DNA from: Chloroflexota bacterium
Lineage (GTDB): Bacteria; Chloroflexota; Limnocylindria; Limnocylindrales; CSP1-4
DNA: 48,496 nucleotides
Assembly: GCA_005883615.1 (NCBI GenBank)
Contig: VBEC01000014.1
Coordinates: forward strand, 1 to 48,496
Direction: 5' to 3'
Part shown: in pieces, positions 1-7,621 of the stretch
Layout: each line of letters opens with the position of its first letter
Numbering within the stretch: the stretch's first letter is position 1
Made by a program: the position numbers and the translations under genes
The notes under the pieces: generated by a model
Told to the model about the DNA's origin: nothing
The model's database searches: none
Seen by the model: only the letters and a program-made list of their open reading frames with translations

Positions 1-2
1 CG

Positions 3-65
3 TGGGCGGCGCCTGGCTTCGACAACGAACGCCCAGCCGGGTACGACCTGACGCCCATTCTGTGA
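3..65 (+). CDS. 3' end of an unidentified protein (cut by window start)
   Basis: An open frame enters from the left edge and stops with TGA at 63-65. The 20 visible residues end in ...AGYDLTPIL. Most codons end in G or C, as expected of a real gene here, and the other two plus frames look less gene-like. Too little remains to name a family. The stretch from 66 to 156 holds no gene that I can see and probably carries the promoter of the following hydrolase gene. Confidence 0.35.
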   Translation, partial: WAAPGFDNERPAGYDLTPIL

Positions 66-156
66 GCGCCTTCGGGCGCGAAGCGGGCAGATCCAAGCCC
101 CTCGATCCGGTGGCGGCGCAGATCAGAGCTCCAGTAGCACAAGTAGGGCAGAGTTC

Positions 157-966
157 ATGAGCACCCCGACCACGCGTCTCGTCGACCTCCGTCCCGACCT
201 GTCCATCACGCTCACTGAGGCCGGCTCGGGACGTCCCGTCCTGGTTCTGCATGGTGGGGGCGGCCCCTTCACGGTGGCCGGCATCGGGAACCATCTGGCC
301 GCAACGATGCACACCATCACCCCGTCCCACCCCGGCTGGAACGGCACCGATCGTCCGGACTGGTTCTCGGGCATCTCCGACATCGCCCATGCGTACCTGG
401 ACTATCTGGGGAGCAACAGGCTGCGTGACGTCCTCGTCGTCGGTTCGTCTCTCGGTGGTTGGATCGGGGCCGAAATGGCGGTCCGCGATGACGCGGGCTG
501 CATTAGCGGTCTCATCCTGATCGATGCTGTCGGCGTCGATGTTGACGGTGAACCCGTTCGTGACTTCTTCGCGCTCGACGCCCGTGGCGTCGCCGAGTAC
601 TCCTACCACGACGCCAATCGCTTCTACGTCGACCCGGCCACCGTGTCGGAGGAGCAGGCCGCTCGGCAGCGCGCCAACATGGCCACGATGCGCAGCGTCG
701 CCGGCGAGCCGTATATGCACGACCCGACGCTCCTCGACAGTCTTGGACGGATCACGATCCCGGTCCTCGTCATCTGGGGCGACAGCGACCGGATCGTGAC
801 CCCGGCCTATGGCGCCGCCTACGCGGCCGCCTTCGCCGACGGGCGTCTCGAGATCGTTCGAGACGCCGGGCACCTCCCGCAGATCGAACAGCCAGCCTCG
901 ACGTTTGCCCTCATCGACCGCTACGTGAGCGACCAAGCCGACCAGACCACATCCGGTCGGTCCTGA
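157..966 (+). CDS. alpha/beta hydrolase
   Basis: This 269-residue protein is a cytoplasmic alpha/beta-fold hydrolase; the substrate (ester, lactone or C-C bond) cannot be told. The oxyanion-hole motif HGGGGP begins at residue 32. The nucleophile elbow GSSLGG puts the catalytic serine at about residue 98. The acid is probably Asp211 in WGDSDRIV and the base His239 in DAGHLPQ. Length and spacing are normal for the family, and no signal peptide is seen. The gene stands alone, converging on the MarR gene that ends at 1015 with a 48-base gap. Family confidence is high, substrate unknown. Confidence 0.9.
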   Translation: MSTPTTRLVDLRPDLSITLTEAGSGRPVLVLHGGGGPFTVAGIGNHLAATMHTITPSHPGWNGTDRPDWFSGISDIAHAYLDYLGSNRLRDVLVVGSSLGGWIGAEMAVRDDAGCISGLILIDAVGVDVDGEPVRDFFALDARGVAEYSYHDANRFYVDPATVSEEQAARQRANMATMRSVAGEPYMHDPTLLDSLGRITIPVLVIWGDSDRIVTPAYGAAYAAAFADGRLEIVRDAGHLPQIEQPASTFALIDRYVSDQADQTTSGRS

Positions 967-1014
967 GCAGGCGGGTGCCGACTGCGGTTTGCCACCGCTC
1001 CAACTACCTTCCGG

Positions 1015-1521
1015 TCATCGATCAGGCTCGACAAGAAGCTTGGCGAGCAGTCGTTTTAGCGTCCTTCCCTCACGCTCCGTAATCCGATTCAGGTTCCGGG
1101 CATTGACCGCGGTCGCCTTTGGCACGAGCTCATCACGCAGCGACCGTCCGCGCTCGGTCAGGCGGATCCGCGTAACGCGGCCGTCATCGGGGTCCGGAAC
1201 GCGGGTGACGAGTCCGTCGCGAACCATCCGATCGATTGTCCGGACCATCGTCGGCGGCTCGATCGCGACGACTCGGGACAACTCAGCCTGGCTCATGCCG
1301 TCGCGTGCCCACAGGAACATCAGCACGGCCCATTGACCGATGCCGACCCCCGCCGGCCGAAGCTCCTCCGCGAGCTGATGGGCGAGCGAGCGCGCCGCTC
1401 GATTGACGAGGTAGCCGAGGCTGTCCTCGATCACGAACTCCTGCCCGCTGGATTTCACGGCGGGCTCGAGCCCGCCGTGACCTGGTTCGGTCGCCCGCTC
1501 GCCTATGGACCAGTCGCTCAC
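1015..1521 (-). CDS. MarR family transcriptional regulator
   Basis: This 168-residue winged-helix repressor has the MarR core: GIGQWAVLMFLWARDGMSQ leads into the recognition helix region SRVVAIEPPTMVRTIDRMV, followed by the wing residues DPDDGRVTRIRLTERG. The start is taken as GTG at 1521 because GTGA overlaps the TGA stop of the upstream deazaflavin-reductase gene by 4 bases, so the two are translationally coupled. Longer in-frame extensions upstream lie inside that other gene and read as shadow. It probably represses its own operon through the twin palindromes at 1994-2032. The inducer is unknown. Confidence 0.9.
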   Translation of the reverse strand: MSDWSIGERATEPGHGGLEPAVKSSGQEFVIEDSLGYLVNRAARSLAHQLAEELRPAGVGIGQWAVLMFLWARDGMSQAELSRVVAIEPPTMVRTIDRMVRDGLVTRVPDPDDGRVTRIRLTERGRSLRDELVPKATAVNARNLNRITEREGRTLKRLLAKLLVEPDR

Positions 1522-1976
1522 AAGTCTCCGGAGTCCATGTCGCGCACCAGAACGTAGCCGTCGATACCACCGATCCGAAGAAGCAGTCGCTGCACTGGGT
1601 GGAACGCGGCCAGGCCGGTTGTGGCGGCGATCCGCTCTGGCGCCGTCACCCGATACGCGTGAGCGCGCCAGCGGATGACGCCACCACCAGCCGCGAGCAG
1701 GTTCCGGTACCAGTCGACCTGGGCGCCGAACGCAAGCGAGACCGCGAACCCGTCGGCGATGCGGCGGGCTGCCACGGGCGTCGCGTACCGGCGACGCGTG
1801 CGCCGGCCGCGATGCTCGACGACGGCGAAGAGCGGGTTCCAGCGCTTTCCGGCGAGTGGCAGGGTCAACGGGGTCGTGAGACGCGACAGGCGCCACAGCA
1901 GGCCGCCGAATCGGGGCCTTGGCTGCGCCGAGCTCCGGGGGTCGGCGGCGAGGTTGCTCTTTGACGCGACGCTCAT
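1518..1976 (-). CDS. nitroreductase/deazaflavin-dependent oxidoreductase (Ddn-like, DUF385)
   Basis: This 152-residue protein belongs to the split-barrel F420H2-dependent quinone/nitro reductases. Family marks are PLFAVVEHRGRRTRRRYATP in the middle and FGAQVDWYRNLLAAGGG before the last third. Known relatives use reduced F420 to reduce quinones or nitroaromatics at the membrane; whether this host makes F420 cannot be seen here. ATG at 1976 is chosen because GGAG lies 6 bases upstream; a TTG 12 bases earlier is less likely. It is the first gene of an operon with the MarR gene at 1015, which suggests that a toxic redox-active compound is the inducer. Confidence 0.87.
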   Translation of the reverse strand: MSVASKSNLAADPRSSAQPRPRFGGLLWRLSRLTTPLTLPLAGKRWNPLFAVVEHRGRRTRRRYATPVAARRIADGFAVSLAFGAQVDWYRNLLAAGGGVIRWRAHAYRVTAPERIAATTGLAAFHPVQRLLLRIGGIDGYVLVRDMDSGDL

Positions 1977-1993
1977 CGTCAACTCCAATTCGT

Positions 1994-2032
1994 TAGCATG
2001 CTACTCAGTGTGGGTCAGAAGGTAGCATGCTA
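1994..2032. promoter_or_regulatory. twin palindromic operator, probably for the MarR at 1015-1521
   Basis: The perfect 10-base palindrome TAGCATGCTA occurs twice, at 1994-2003 and 2023-2032, 29 bases apart. Both copies extend by one base into a further match (TTAGCATGCTA and TAGCATGCTAA). They lie 18 bases upstream of the deazaflavin-reductase start codon, where a repressor would cover the promoter. Symmetry, pairing and position are seen directly. Assignment to the adjacent MarR protein is inferred. Confidence 0.75.
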
Positions 2033-2169
2033 ATGAAATGTGGTCAAGCCTCGGCCGGATCAAGCGGGGCTCCCGTTCCGACGGCGGTCGGCGAGCGTCA
2101 TCGTGTTGGGACCGTCCAATCGGTGGGCGGTAGGTCAGCTTGCGCTACCCCCGGCCCCGCTGGAGTCGG

Positions 2170-2198
2170 TGTCACAGACGGGGTACCTCTCTTGTCTC
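2170..2198 (+). promoter_or_regulatory. ECF41 (SigJ-type) promoter candidate
   Basis: TGTCACA at 2170-2176 is followed after 16 bases by TGTCTC at 2193-2198. The published SigJ/ECF41 promoter, as I recall it, is (T)GTCACA, 16 bases, then CGTC. The -35 match is exact, the spacing is exact, and the -10 differs in its first base. Transcription would start near 2205, just ahead of the GAGGTG ribosome site at 2222 of the oxidoreductase gene. That gene is followed by an ECF41 sigma factor gene, so autoregulation is likely. Confidence 0.65.
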
Positions 2199-2232
2199 GT
2201 GGTCAGAGGCAATGAACAAGCGAGGTGTTGAC

Positions 2233-3462
2233 ATGACGGAGAAGACGACCCACGTCGTGGTGTTGGGTGCCGGGTATGCCGGACTGATGGCGGCGATGCG
2301 GCTGGCAAACAAGACAGATTCGCGGGCCGTCGCGATCACGCTCGTCAATGCGACCGAGACGTTCAATGAACGCGTGCGTAATCACCAGCTCATCGGCGGC
2401 CAGCCCCTACCGGAGCGTCCCTTGGCCCAGATCCTCGCCAAGACGCGGATTCGATTCCAGCACGGGACGGTGCGCGCGCTTCAGCCAGGCCGGCAGACCG
2501 TGATCGTGCAGACCGGCCCGGACGAGACGGTCGAGTTGCGATATGACGATCTGATCTACGCACTCGGGAGCCACGTCGACGTTGGCTCGACCCCAGGCGC
2601 GCGTGAGCATGCGTACACGCTCGACGAGCGCTCAGCCGCGGCACTGGCGCCCCTCCTCCCCGATCTGGCCGCCCGCGGCGGACGCGTTCTCCTCGTCGGT
2701 GCCGGCAACACCGGGGTCGAGGTGAGCACCGAGCTCGCCGAACGGTTTCCGGATCTCCGCATCACCGTCGCGACCCGCCGGTCCTTCGCGACGAACCTTT
2801 CGGACGGTGCCCAGCGGCACATCCGGAAGGCCTTCTCGAGGCTGGGCATCGCCCTGATCGAAAACGCTGAGGTGACCCGCCTGGACGAGGGTCAGGCGAT
2901 GACCGCCGCCGGCCCGATCCCCTTCGACGTCTGCATCTGGGTTGGTGGCTTCGCGGTCTCGGACCTCGCTCGCAGCGCCGGCATCCGGGTCAACATGCGC
3001 GGCCAGATCCTCGTTGACCGGGCGCTCCGCTCGCTGTCCCACCCGGACATCTACGCCGCTGGCGACGCGGCCATGCCGGCGGACAATCCGGGGACGCCGA
3101 TCCGGATGTCCCTGTACGCGGCGGGGCCGATGGGCGCCCATGTTGCCGACACGTTGGCGGCGCAGTTCCGTGGTCGGCAACCCTCACCGTTCGGCCTGTC
3201 GTACATCGCGCAAGGCTTGAGCCTCGGCCGGCGAGACGGGGTGCTCCAATTCCTCGACGGAAGCAGCGATACCGCCACGAGGTTCATGATCACCGGGCGG
3301 ATTGCCAACTGGTTTCGAGAGTTCTTTGTGGGCTTCCTCTTGCTGACCATCCGGCTCCAGCGGACGATGCCCTGGGTGTTCTCCTGGCCTGGAAAGAACA
3401 AGATGCGCGGGCTCGCATGGACGGAACGATCCACACACGAGGCAGCGCACGCTGACGGGTGA
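2233..3462 (+). CDS. NAD(P)/FAD-dependent oxidoreductase, NDH-2-like
   Basis: This 409-residue flavoprotein has the two-dinucleotide-binding fold of type II NADH dehydrogenases and ferredoxin/rubredoxin reductases. The FAD site is VVLGAGYAGLMAAMRLA near the N-terminus. The NAD(P) site is VLLVGAGNTGVEVSTELAE near residue 155. A second FAD contact is DIYAAGDAAMP near residue 275. A C-terminal hydrophobic stretch (FFVGFLLLTIRL) could dock it to the membrane. ATG at 2233 is chosen for its GAGGTG site 5 bases upstream. It is one base from the ECF41 sigma gene, matching the known pairing of ECF41 factors with carboxymuconolactone decarboxylase, oxidoreductase or epimerase genes. Confidence 0.88.
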   Translation: MTEKTTHVVVLGAGYAGLMAAMRLANKTDSRAVAITLVNATETFNERVRNHQLIGGQPLPERPLAQILAKTRIRFQHGTVRALQPGRQTVIVQTGPDETVELRYDDLIYALGSHVDVGSTPGAREHAYTLDERSAAALAPLLPDLAARGGRVLLVGAGNTGVEVSTELAERFPDLRITVATRRSFATNLSDGAQRHIRKAFSRLGIALIENAEVTRLDEGQAMTAAGPIPFDVCIWVGGFAVSDLARSAGIRVNMRGQILVDRALRSLSHPDIYAAGDAAMPADNPGTPIRMSLYAAGPMGAHVADTLAAQFRGRQPSPFGLSYIAQGLSLGRRDGVLQFLDGSSDTATRFMITGRIANWFREFFVGFLLLTIRLQRTMPWVFSWPGKNKMRGLAWTERSTHEAAHADG

Positions 3463-3463
3463 C

Positions 3464-4372
3464 ATGAACAGCGAAGCGGTCAGTCATGTCGGCACCTTCC
3501 AGGAGCTTCGGCCCCTCCTCTTCGGGATCGCCTATCGCATGCTCGGCAGCGCCGACGAGGCGGATGACATCCTGCAGGACGCCTATCTGCGCTTCCAGGC
3601 CGAACCGCTCGATGAGGTCAGGTCGCCGAAGGCGTACCTGTCGACGATCGTCACCCGGCTCTGCCTCAACGAGCTCAAGTCAGCGCGCGTCGCGCGGGAG
3701 CAATACGTCGGGCCGTGGCTGCCCGAGCCGATCCTCACTGAGGAGATCTATGAGCTCTCCGACCCGGCGAAGCGGGTGACGGACTACGACTCGATTTCGA
3801 TCGCGTTCCTCAGCCTGCTCCAGACGCTGACCCCCGCCGAACGCGCCGTCTTCCTGCTCCACGAGGTGTTCGACTACCGGTACGACGAAGTCGCGGGCAT
3901 GCTCGACAAGTCGGAGGTGGCGTGTCGGAAGCTCTTCAGCCGCGCGAAGCGGTATCTGGCCGAGAATCGCCCGCGATTCACCACGACCCCGGCCGAGCAT
4001 CGCCGGATCCTCGAGCAATTCATGCGTGCCTCGGGAAGCGGCGATCTGGATGGGCTCACGGCCATTCTGACCGAGGACGTCGTGTTCTGGGCGGATGGCG
4101 GAGGCAAGGTGCGAGGCGCGGCGCTCCGCCCGGTCCGCGGCCGGGATGCCGTGGGCCGATTCGTCCTCGGAGTCTCCGAACGCTTCACTCCCCCGGGTGC
4201 CATCTTCGGAGTCGCCGACGTGAACGGACGACCTACGGTCCTCGTGCGGAACGCGGAAGGCACGCCGGCGATCGTCGTCAGCATCGAGCTCGATGGCGGC
4301 CGTATCCAGAGCATCTGGGCGATCGCCAACCCCGATAAGCTCCGGCGAGTCTCGGCGCCTGCGCTCGCATGA
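3464..4372 (+). CDS. sigJ: ECF41 family RNA polymerase sigma factor (SigJ-like) with C-terminal SnoaL-like domain
   Basis: This is a 302-residue sigma factor. Region 2 (YRMLGSADEADDILQDAYLR) and region 4 (LTPAERAVFLLHEVFDYRYD) lie in the first 165 residues. The remaining 135 residues form a SnoaL/NTF2-like domain. ECF41 hallmarks are present: WLPEP in the linker, DGGGKV in the extension and NPDKL close to the C-terminus. In this group the fused C-terminal domain replaces an anti-sigma factor and tunes activity. The gene starts one base after the oxidoreductase stop, so they form one transcript, probably from the promoter at 2170. The inducing signal is unknown. The symbol is used by similarity only. 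Confidence 0.93.
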   Translation: MNSEAVSHVGTFQELRPLLFGIAYRMLGSADEADDILQDAYLRFQAEPLDEVRSPKAYLSTIVTRLCLNELKSARVAREQYVGPWLPEPILTEEIYELSDPAKRVTDYDSISIAFLSLLQTLTPAERAVFLLHEVFDYRYDEVAGMLDKSEVACRKLFSRAKRYLAENRPRFTTTPAEHRRILEQFMRASGSGDLDGLTAILTEDVVFWADGGGKVRGAALRPVRGRDAVGRFVLGVSERFTPPGAIFGVADVNGRPTVLVRNAEGTPAIVVSIELDGGRIQSIWAIANPDKLRRVSAPALA

Positions 4373-4438
4373 CCACAGGCAGCGCCGCAGCGCCCGAGCT
4401 TTACGTACCGTTCGCGACGCGGGCGCGATCGAGCCACC

Positions 4439-4537
4439 GTGACCGACGTCGTGGTGGTCGGCGCCAGGTATGCAGCCAGGATCATGGCGAGTCCGGTCAC
4501 TGACCACGGGTTCGCGGTCGGGGATCCAAGGCCCTGA
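4439..4537 (+). pseudogene. remnant of a flavoprotein N-terminus
   Basis: A 32-codon frame begins with GTG and reads MTDVVVVGARYAARIMASPV, then loses any resemblance and stops at 4535-4537. The opening matches the first beta strand and glycine turn of FAD-dependent monooxygenases (usually VVVGAR.AGS), with the third glycine lost. No ribosome site is clear. The remaining 182 bases between the sigma gene and the next gene hold nothing else recognisable. I read it as a decayed or truncated gene; a chance match is possible. Confidence 0.4.
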
Positions 4538-4555
4538 TCGAAAGGAGAGCGGTCG

Positions 4556-5320
4556 GTGATGTTCAGTCCCGAGGAACGGGAGGCCCTTAGGGCCGAGCTG
4601 CTGGCGCGGGCGCGCCACGACAACCGGATCAGCGGCGGCGCTGTCACCGGGAGCGGCAGCATCGACGCGCTCGATCGATGGTCGGACGTCGACCTCGCCT
4701 TCGGGGTCCGCGACCGCGATCAGTTGTTGCCGACCCTCGAGGATTTCACCCAGTTCATGCGGGACGGCCCCGGAGCGATCGATACCGTCGACGTGCGGCG
4801 CGACCCATGGATCTACCGGGTCTTCCTGTTGCCGAACACCCTGCAGGTCGACCTGGCCATGGCGCCTGCGACCGATTTCGGGGCGCGGACACCGAGCTTC
4901 AGGCTGGCCTTCGGCGAAGCACGGGATGCGCCGCACGTTCCACAGCCCGACCCGCGCGAGCTCATCGGCTATGGCTGGCTCTACGGGCTCCACGTCCGCT
5001 CGTCGATCACCCGCCGACGCCCATGGCAGGCGCTCTACATGCTCAACTCGATGCGGGACCAAGTCGTCGCGCTTGCCGAGCTCGCGGCCGGGCTCCCCGC
5101 CCGCGAGGCTCGGGGCGTCGATCGTCTGCCGGCAAGGGTCAGGAAGCCGCTCGAAGCAACCATCGCCGCTAGGCTGGAAATCGACGAACTTCGACGGGCC
5201 TTCGCGGCAACGGCCGCGGGCTTGCTCCGCCAGGCGCGCGGGGTCGATCCGGCGTTCGCCGAACGCCTCGGGCCGGTGCTGAAGCTTCTCGTGAGGACGG
5301 CGAGTAACCCCTCAGCGTAA
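4556..5320 (+). CDS. nucleotidyltransferase domain protein
   Basis: This protein of about 254 residues has the polymerase-beta-like nucleotidyltransferase signature: GSGSIDALDRWSDVDLAFGV at about residues 32-51, with two metal-binding aspartates in SDVDL. A third acidic position may be VDLAMA near residue 100. The C-terminal half is helical and resembles the substrate-binding half of streptomycin-adenylyltransferase-like proteins. It may transfer a nucleotide to a small molecule, but no resistance phenotype can be claimed. GTG at 4556 lies 8 bases after GGAG at 4544; ATG at 4559 is equally possible. The next gene starts 3 bases after its stop. Confidence 0.75.
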   Translation: MMFSPEEREALRAELLARARHDNRISGGAVTGSGSIDALDRWSDVDLAFGVRDRDQLLPTLEDFTQFMRDGPGAIDTVDVRRDPWIYRVFLLPNTLQVDLAMAPATDFGARTPSFRLAFGEARDAPHVPQPDPRELIGYGWLYGLHVRSSITRRRPWQALYMLNSMRDQVVALAELAAGLPAREARGVDRLPARVRKPLEATIAARLEIDELRRAFAATAAGLLRQARGVDPAFAERLGPVLKLLVRTASNPSA

Positions 5321-5323
5321 TGA

Positions 5324-5920
5324 ATGTCGCGCTTTCACGTGCGATCGCGGCGACCGCGACTCACCCGTTTCGTCCCGGCCGAGGCTCTATCCGATATGGA
5401 GCAAGAGGTCATCGCTGGCGGATTGGAAAAGCCGAGGATCTCCGATCGAGAGGCTGAGCTCCGCCGGCTCAAGGAGGCGATGGCCTCGCACGAGCCCGCT
5501 CTTCTTGCCACCGCGCGCTTTCTCGTCCGCCAGGAAGCCGACGCTCGAGATCTCGTACAGCAGACATTCGAAACGGCGCTTCGCCATCTCGACGAACTGC
5601 ACGACGAACACAAGCTTCGGGCGTGGTTGACGACCATCGCCGTGCGGGCCGCAGCGCGTCGTCGCTACTCAGTCGCGCGCTTCATCCATTGGGCCTCGAC
5701 CGACACCTCGCAGGCACGTTCGGCCGGCATGGACGACGCAGCCATCGCGCTGCGGGCCGCCGTGCAGCGCTTACCCGACCGAGTTCGCGTGGCGGTCCTC
5801 CTGCACCACATGGTCGGTTTCTCCATACAGGAAACGGCCGCAGCCATGGGGGTCACGGAAAACACAGTCAAGAGCGAACTCAAGACTGGACTCAGTCGAT
5901 TGCGGGAGACCATGAGATGA
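5324..5920 (+). CDS. ECF-type RNA polymerase sigma factor
   Basis: This protein of up to 198 residues has sigma region 2 (ATARFLVRQEADARDLVQQT, then RAWLTTIAVRAA) and region 4 (LPDRVRVAVLLHHMVGFSIQ, then MGVTENTVKSEL). The first 24 residues are basic and atypical; ATG at 5396 (MEQEVIAGG) would give a normal ECF N-terminus, so the true start may be internal. It overlaps the next gene by ATGA, and that gene encodes a membrane protein that probably acts as its anti-sigma partner. Confidence 0.85.
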   Translation: MSRFHVRSRRPRLTRFVPAEALSDMEQEVIAGGLEKPRISDREAELRRLKEAMASHEPALLATARFLVRQEADARDLVQQTFETALRHLDELHDEHKLRAWLTTIAVRAAARRRYSVARFIHWASTDTSQARSAGMDDAAIALRAAVQRLPDRVRVAVLLHHMVGFSIQETAAAMGVTENTVKSELKTGLSRLRETMR

Positions 5921-6966
5921 AAGAGGAGAATTGGTCCGATGACGCGGCCCTGGTGGAGGCGCTTCGAAGTCTCTATCTGGCCGAAGTGGAACGAGCTGCT
6001 CGTAGACCGCAAAACCTGCTCGCGCGGGTGAATGGCCAGGTCCGACCGCGGGCTCCGGGCTGGTCGCTCGTCGGGCTGGTCGCCGCTGGCATCATCCTCG
6101 CTCTGGCGGCCGTCTCGGGCCAGCTCGGCCACGGGTTGGCCCCAATCGCCGGTCCGAAGGGCGGGAGCTCTGGAAGCAGTTCGTTGGCGACGACCAGACC
6201 GTCGAGCCCGGGGGAAAGTGCGCCCGCGTTTGGACCGAACGTCGGCGGGATTCCAGAAACTGGCAACGGCGAGCCAGTGCTGCTGGGCAGCGCCGCCTCC
6301 GTCGCGTTCCAAAACTCGACCGATGACCGACCGATCCTCGTCGGCGGCTGGCTCGACGGCTCTCAAGTCTATTGCGCGGCCTTTACCTCCACGTGGCGCT
6401 GGAGTACCTGCTACGGCTATTCCTTGCTTTCGCGGCCGATGACCGGGGTAAGCCAGATCGGGGTTGCGCGTGGCCTCTCCGACGCCCCGATCGACGCTGT
6501 GCCCGAGGGCTCGGTGCTGCCCACCGTCCTCCGCGTCCATACGCACGACCCGAGCTGTCCGTCCGGCACGCGGATCGACTGCGCCCATCTCCCAGTCCTT
6601 GATGCGGTTGTCTGGAAGGGCAGCGTCGAGCCCATGCCCAGCCCGGACAGCACACGGCCAGCGAGTGGAATCTCGAAGCCGGAAGCGGTTGCGAGAGCCC
6701 TGCAATTCGCGCGAAAGGACTCAACCGTCAGCCCGACCACGGTCTCCGCAGTCGACGGGCCCTATCTCGCCGTTGCGCCCCCGGGCGCCAATATCCCAGG
6801 TGACCAGTGGGTCTGGGCGATCACGGTTTCAGGCTCGTTCCCCGCGCCTGATTGCGCCGCCTTCGATCCATCGACCCCGCCGTGCTTGCCGAACGTCGCG
6901 ACCAAGCTGGTCGTGCTCGACTACGCCACCGGATCGGTGGTCCTCGCCGAGGCGCCGGCGCCGTAA
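5917..6966 (+). CDS. putative membrane-anchored anti-sigma partner, unknown sensor domain
   Basis: This 349-residue protein has a cytoplasmic N-terminus of about 47 residues, one membrane segment (SLVGLVAAGIILALAAVSG, about residues 49-67), a Gly/Ser/Pro-rich linker and a large extracytoplasmic domain with several cysteines (YCAAF, STCYGY, PSCPSGTRIDC). The start ATGA overlaps the sigma gene stop. This sigma/membrane-protein layout is typical of ECF sigma and anti-sigma pairs. The usual HxxxCxxC zinc motif is absent from the short N-terminus, so anti-sigma function is inferred from position and topology only. The extracytoplasmic domain is not one I recognise. Confidence 0.7.
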   Translation: MKEENWSDDAALVEALRSLYLAEVERAARRPQNLLARVNGQVRPRAPGWSLVGLVAAGIILALAAVSGQLGHGLAPIAGPKGGSSGSSSLATTRPSSPGESAPAFGPNVGGIPETGNGEPVLLGSAASVAFQNSTDDRPILVGGWLDGSQVYCAAFTSTWRWSTCYGYSLLSRPMTGVSQIGVARGLSDAPIDAVPEGSVLPTVLRVHTHDPSCPSGTRIDCAHLPVLDAVVWKGSVEPMPSPDSTRPASGISKPEAVARALQFARKDSTVSPTTVSAVDGPYLAVAPPGANIPGDQWVWAITVSGSFPAPDCAAFDPSTPPCLPNVATKLVVLDYATGSVVLAEAPAP

Positions 6967-7105
6967 CCCCTTGCGGCGAGCGTGCTCTAGCCCCCTCACC
7001 TACCACGGCCGTAAGGGCAGCGGCGGCGTCGGGAGGCTCGCCCTTCTGGCCGGCCGCTCCGAGGGGCTTGTGCGCACACGCCCCCTAATCGCGTAGCGTT
7101 GCATC

Positions 7106-7576
7106 GTGAGCCAGAAGGTCGAGGATCTGAACCGGCGACTGCTGCGGGCCCGCGACGCCATGGACCGCGCCTACGCCGAGCCGCTCGACGTCCGCGCCGT
7201 GGCCGCGGTTGCTCATGTCTCCGAGGCGCACTTCATCCGCAGCTTCCGCGCGGTCTTCGGAGAGACGCCCCACCGCTACCTTCAGCGGCGGCGGGTCGAG
7301 CGCTCGATGTTCCTGCTCCGCGAGAGCGACCGCAGCATCACCGACATTTGCTTCGACGTCGGCTTCATGAGCCTGGGGACCTTCAGTCGCACATTCCGGG
7401 AGATCATTGGCGAGACGCCCTCGAGCTACCGCGAGGGCCATGGCCCGATGGTGGCGCCCAACTGCATTCAGATGTGGGCCATGCGCCCCCGGGTGGCGGC
7501 AGGCGCCGGGACCGCAGCGAAAACCACCACGCAATCGAGCAGTTTTGGAGAAGCCACCGTGGCGGCGACTCCCTAG
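7106..7576 (+). CDS. AraC family transcriptional regulator
   Basis: This 156-residue protein begins almost directly with the double helix-turn-helix of AraC/XylS proteins. The first HTH is LDVRAVAAVAHVSEAHFIRS, then FRAVFGETPHRYLQRRRVER, and the second is SITDICFDVGFMSLGTFSRT. There is no room for a normal ligand-binding domain, only a 40-residue C-terminal tail. The GTG start at 7106 has no strong ribosome site. It sits 45 bases ahead of a VOC gene and a DUF1801 gene on the same strand, a set I recognise as recurrent in actinobacteria-like genomes. It probably activates that set. Confidence 0.88.
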   Translation: MSQKVEDLNRRLLRARDAMDRAYAEPLDVRAVAAVAHVSEAHFIRSFRAVFGETPHRYLQRRRVERSMFLLRESDRSITDICFDVGFMSLGTFSRTFREIIGETPSSYREGHGPMVAPNCIQMWAMRPRVAAGAGTAAKTTTQSSSFGEATVAATP

Positions 7577-7621
7577 CCTGATGATCGTCCACATCGACAC
7601 GCACAACGGAGGACACATCCC

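Noticed and set aside
3680..5062. 460-codon open frame on the minus strand
   Set aside because: It is a shadow of the ECF41 and nucleotidyltransferase genes, which have clear motifs on the plus strand; its protein is Arg/His/Asp-rich with no domain.
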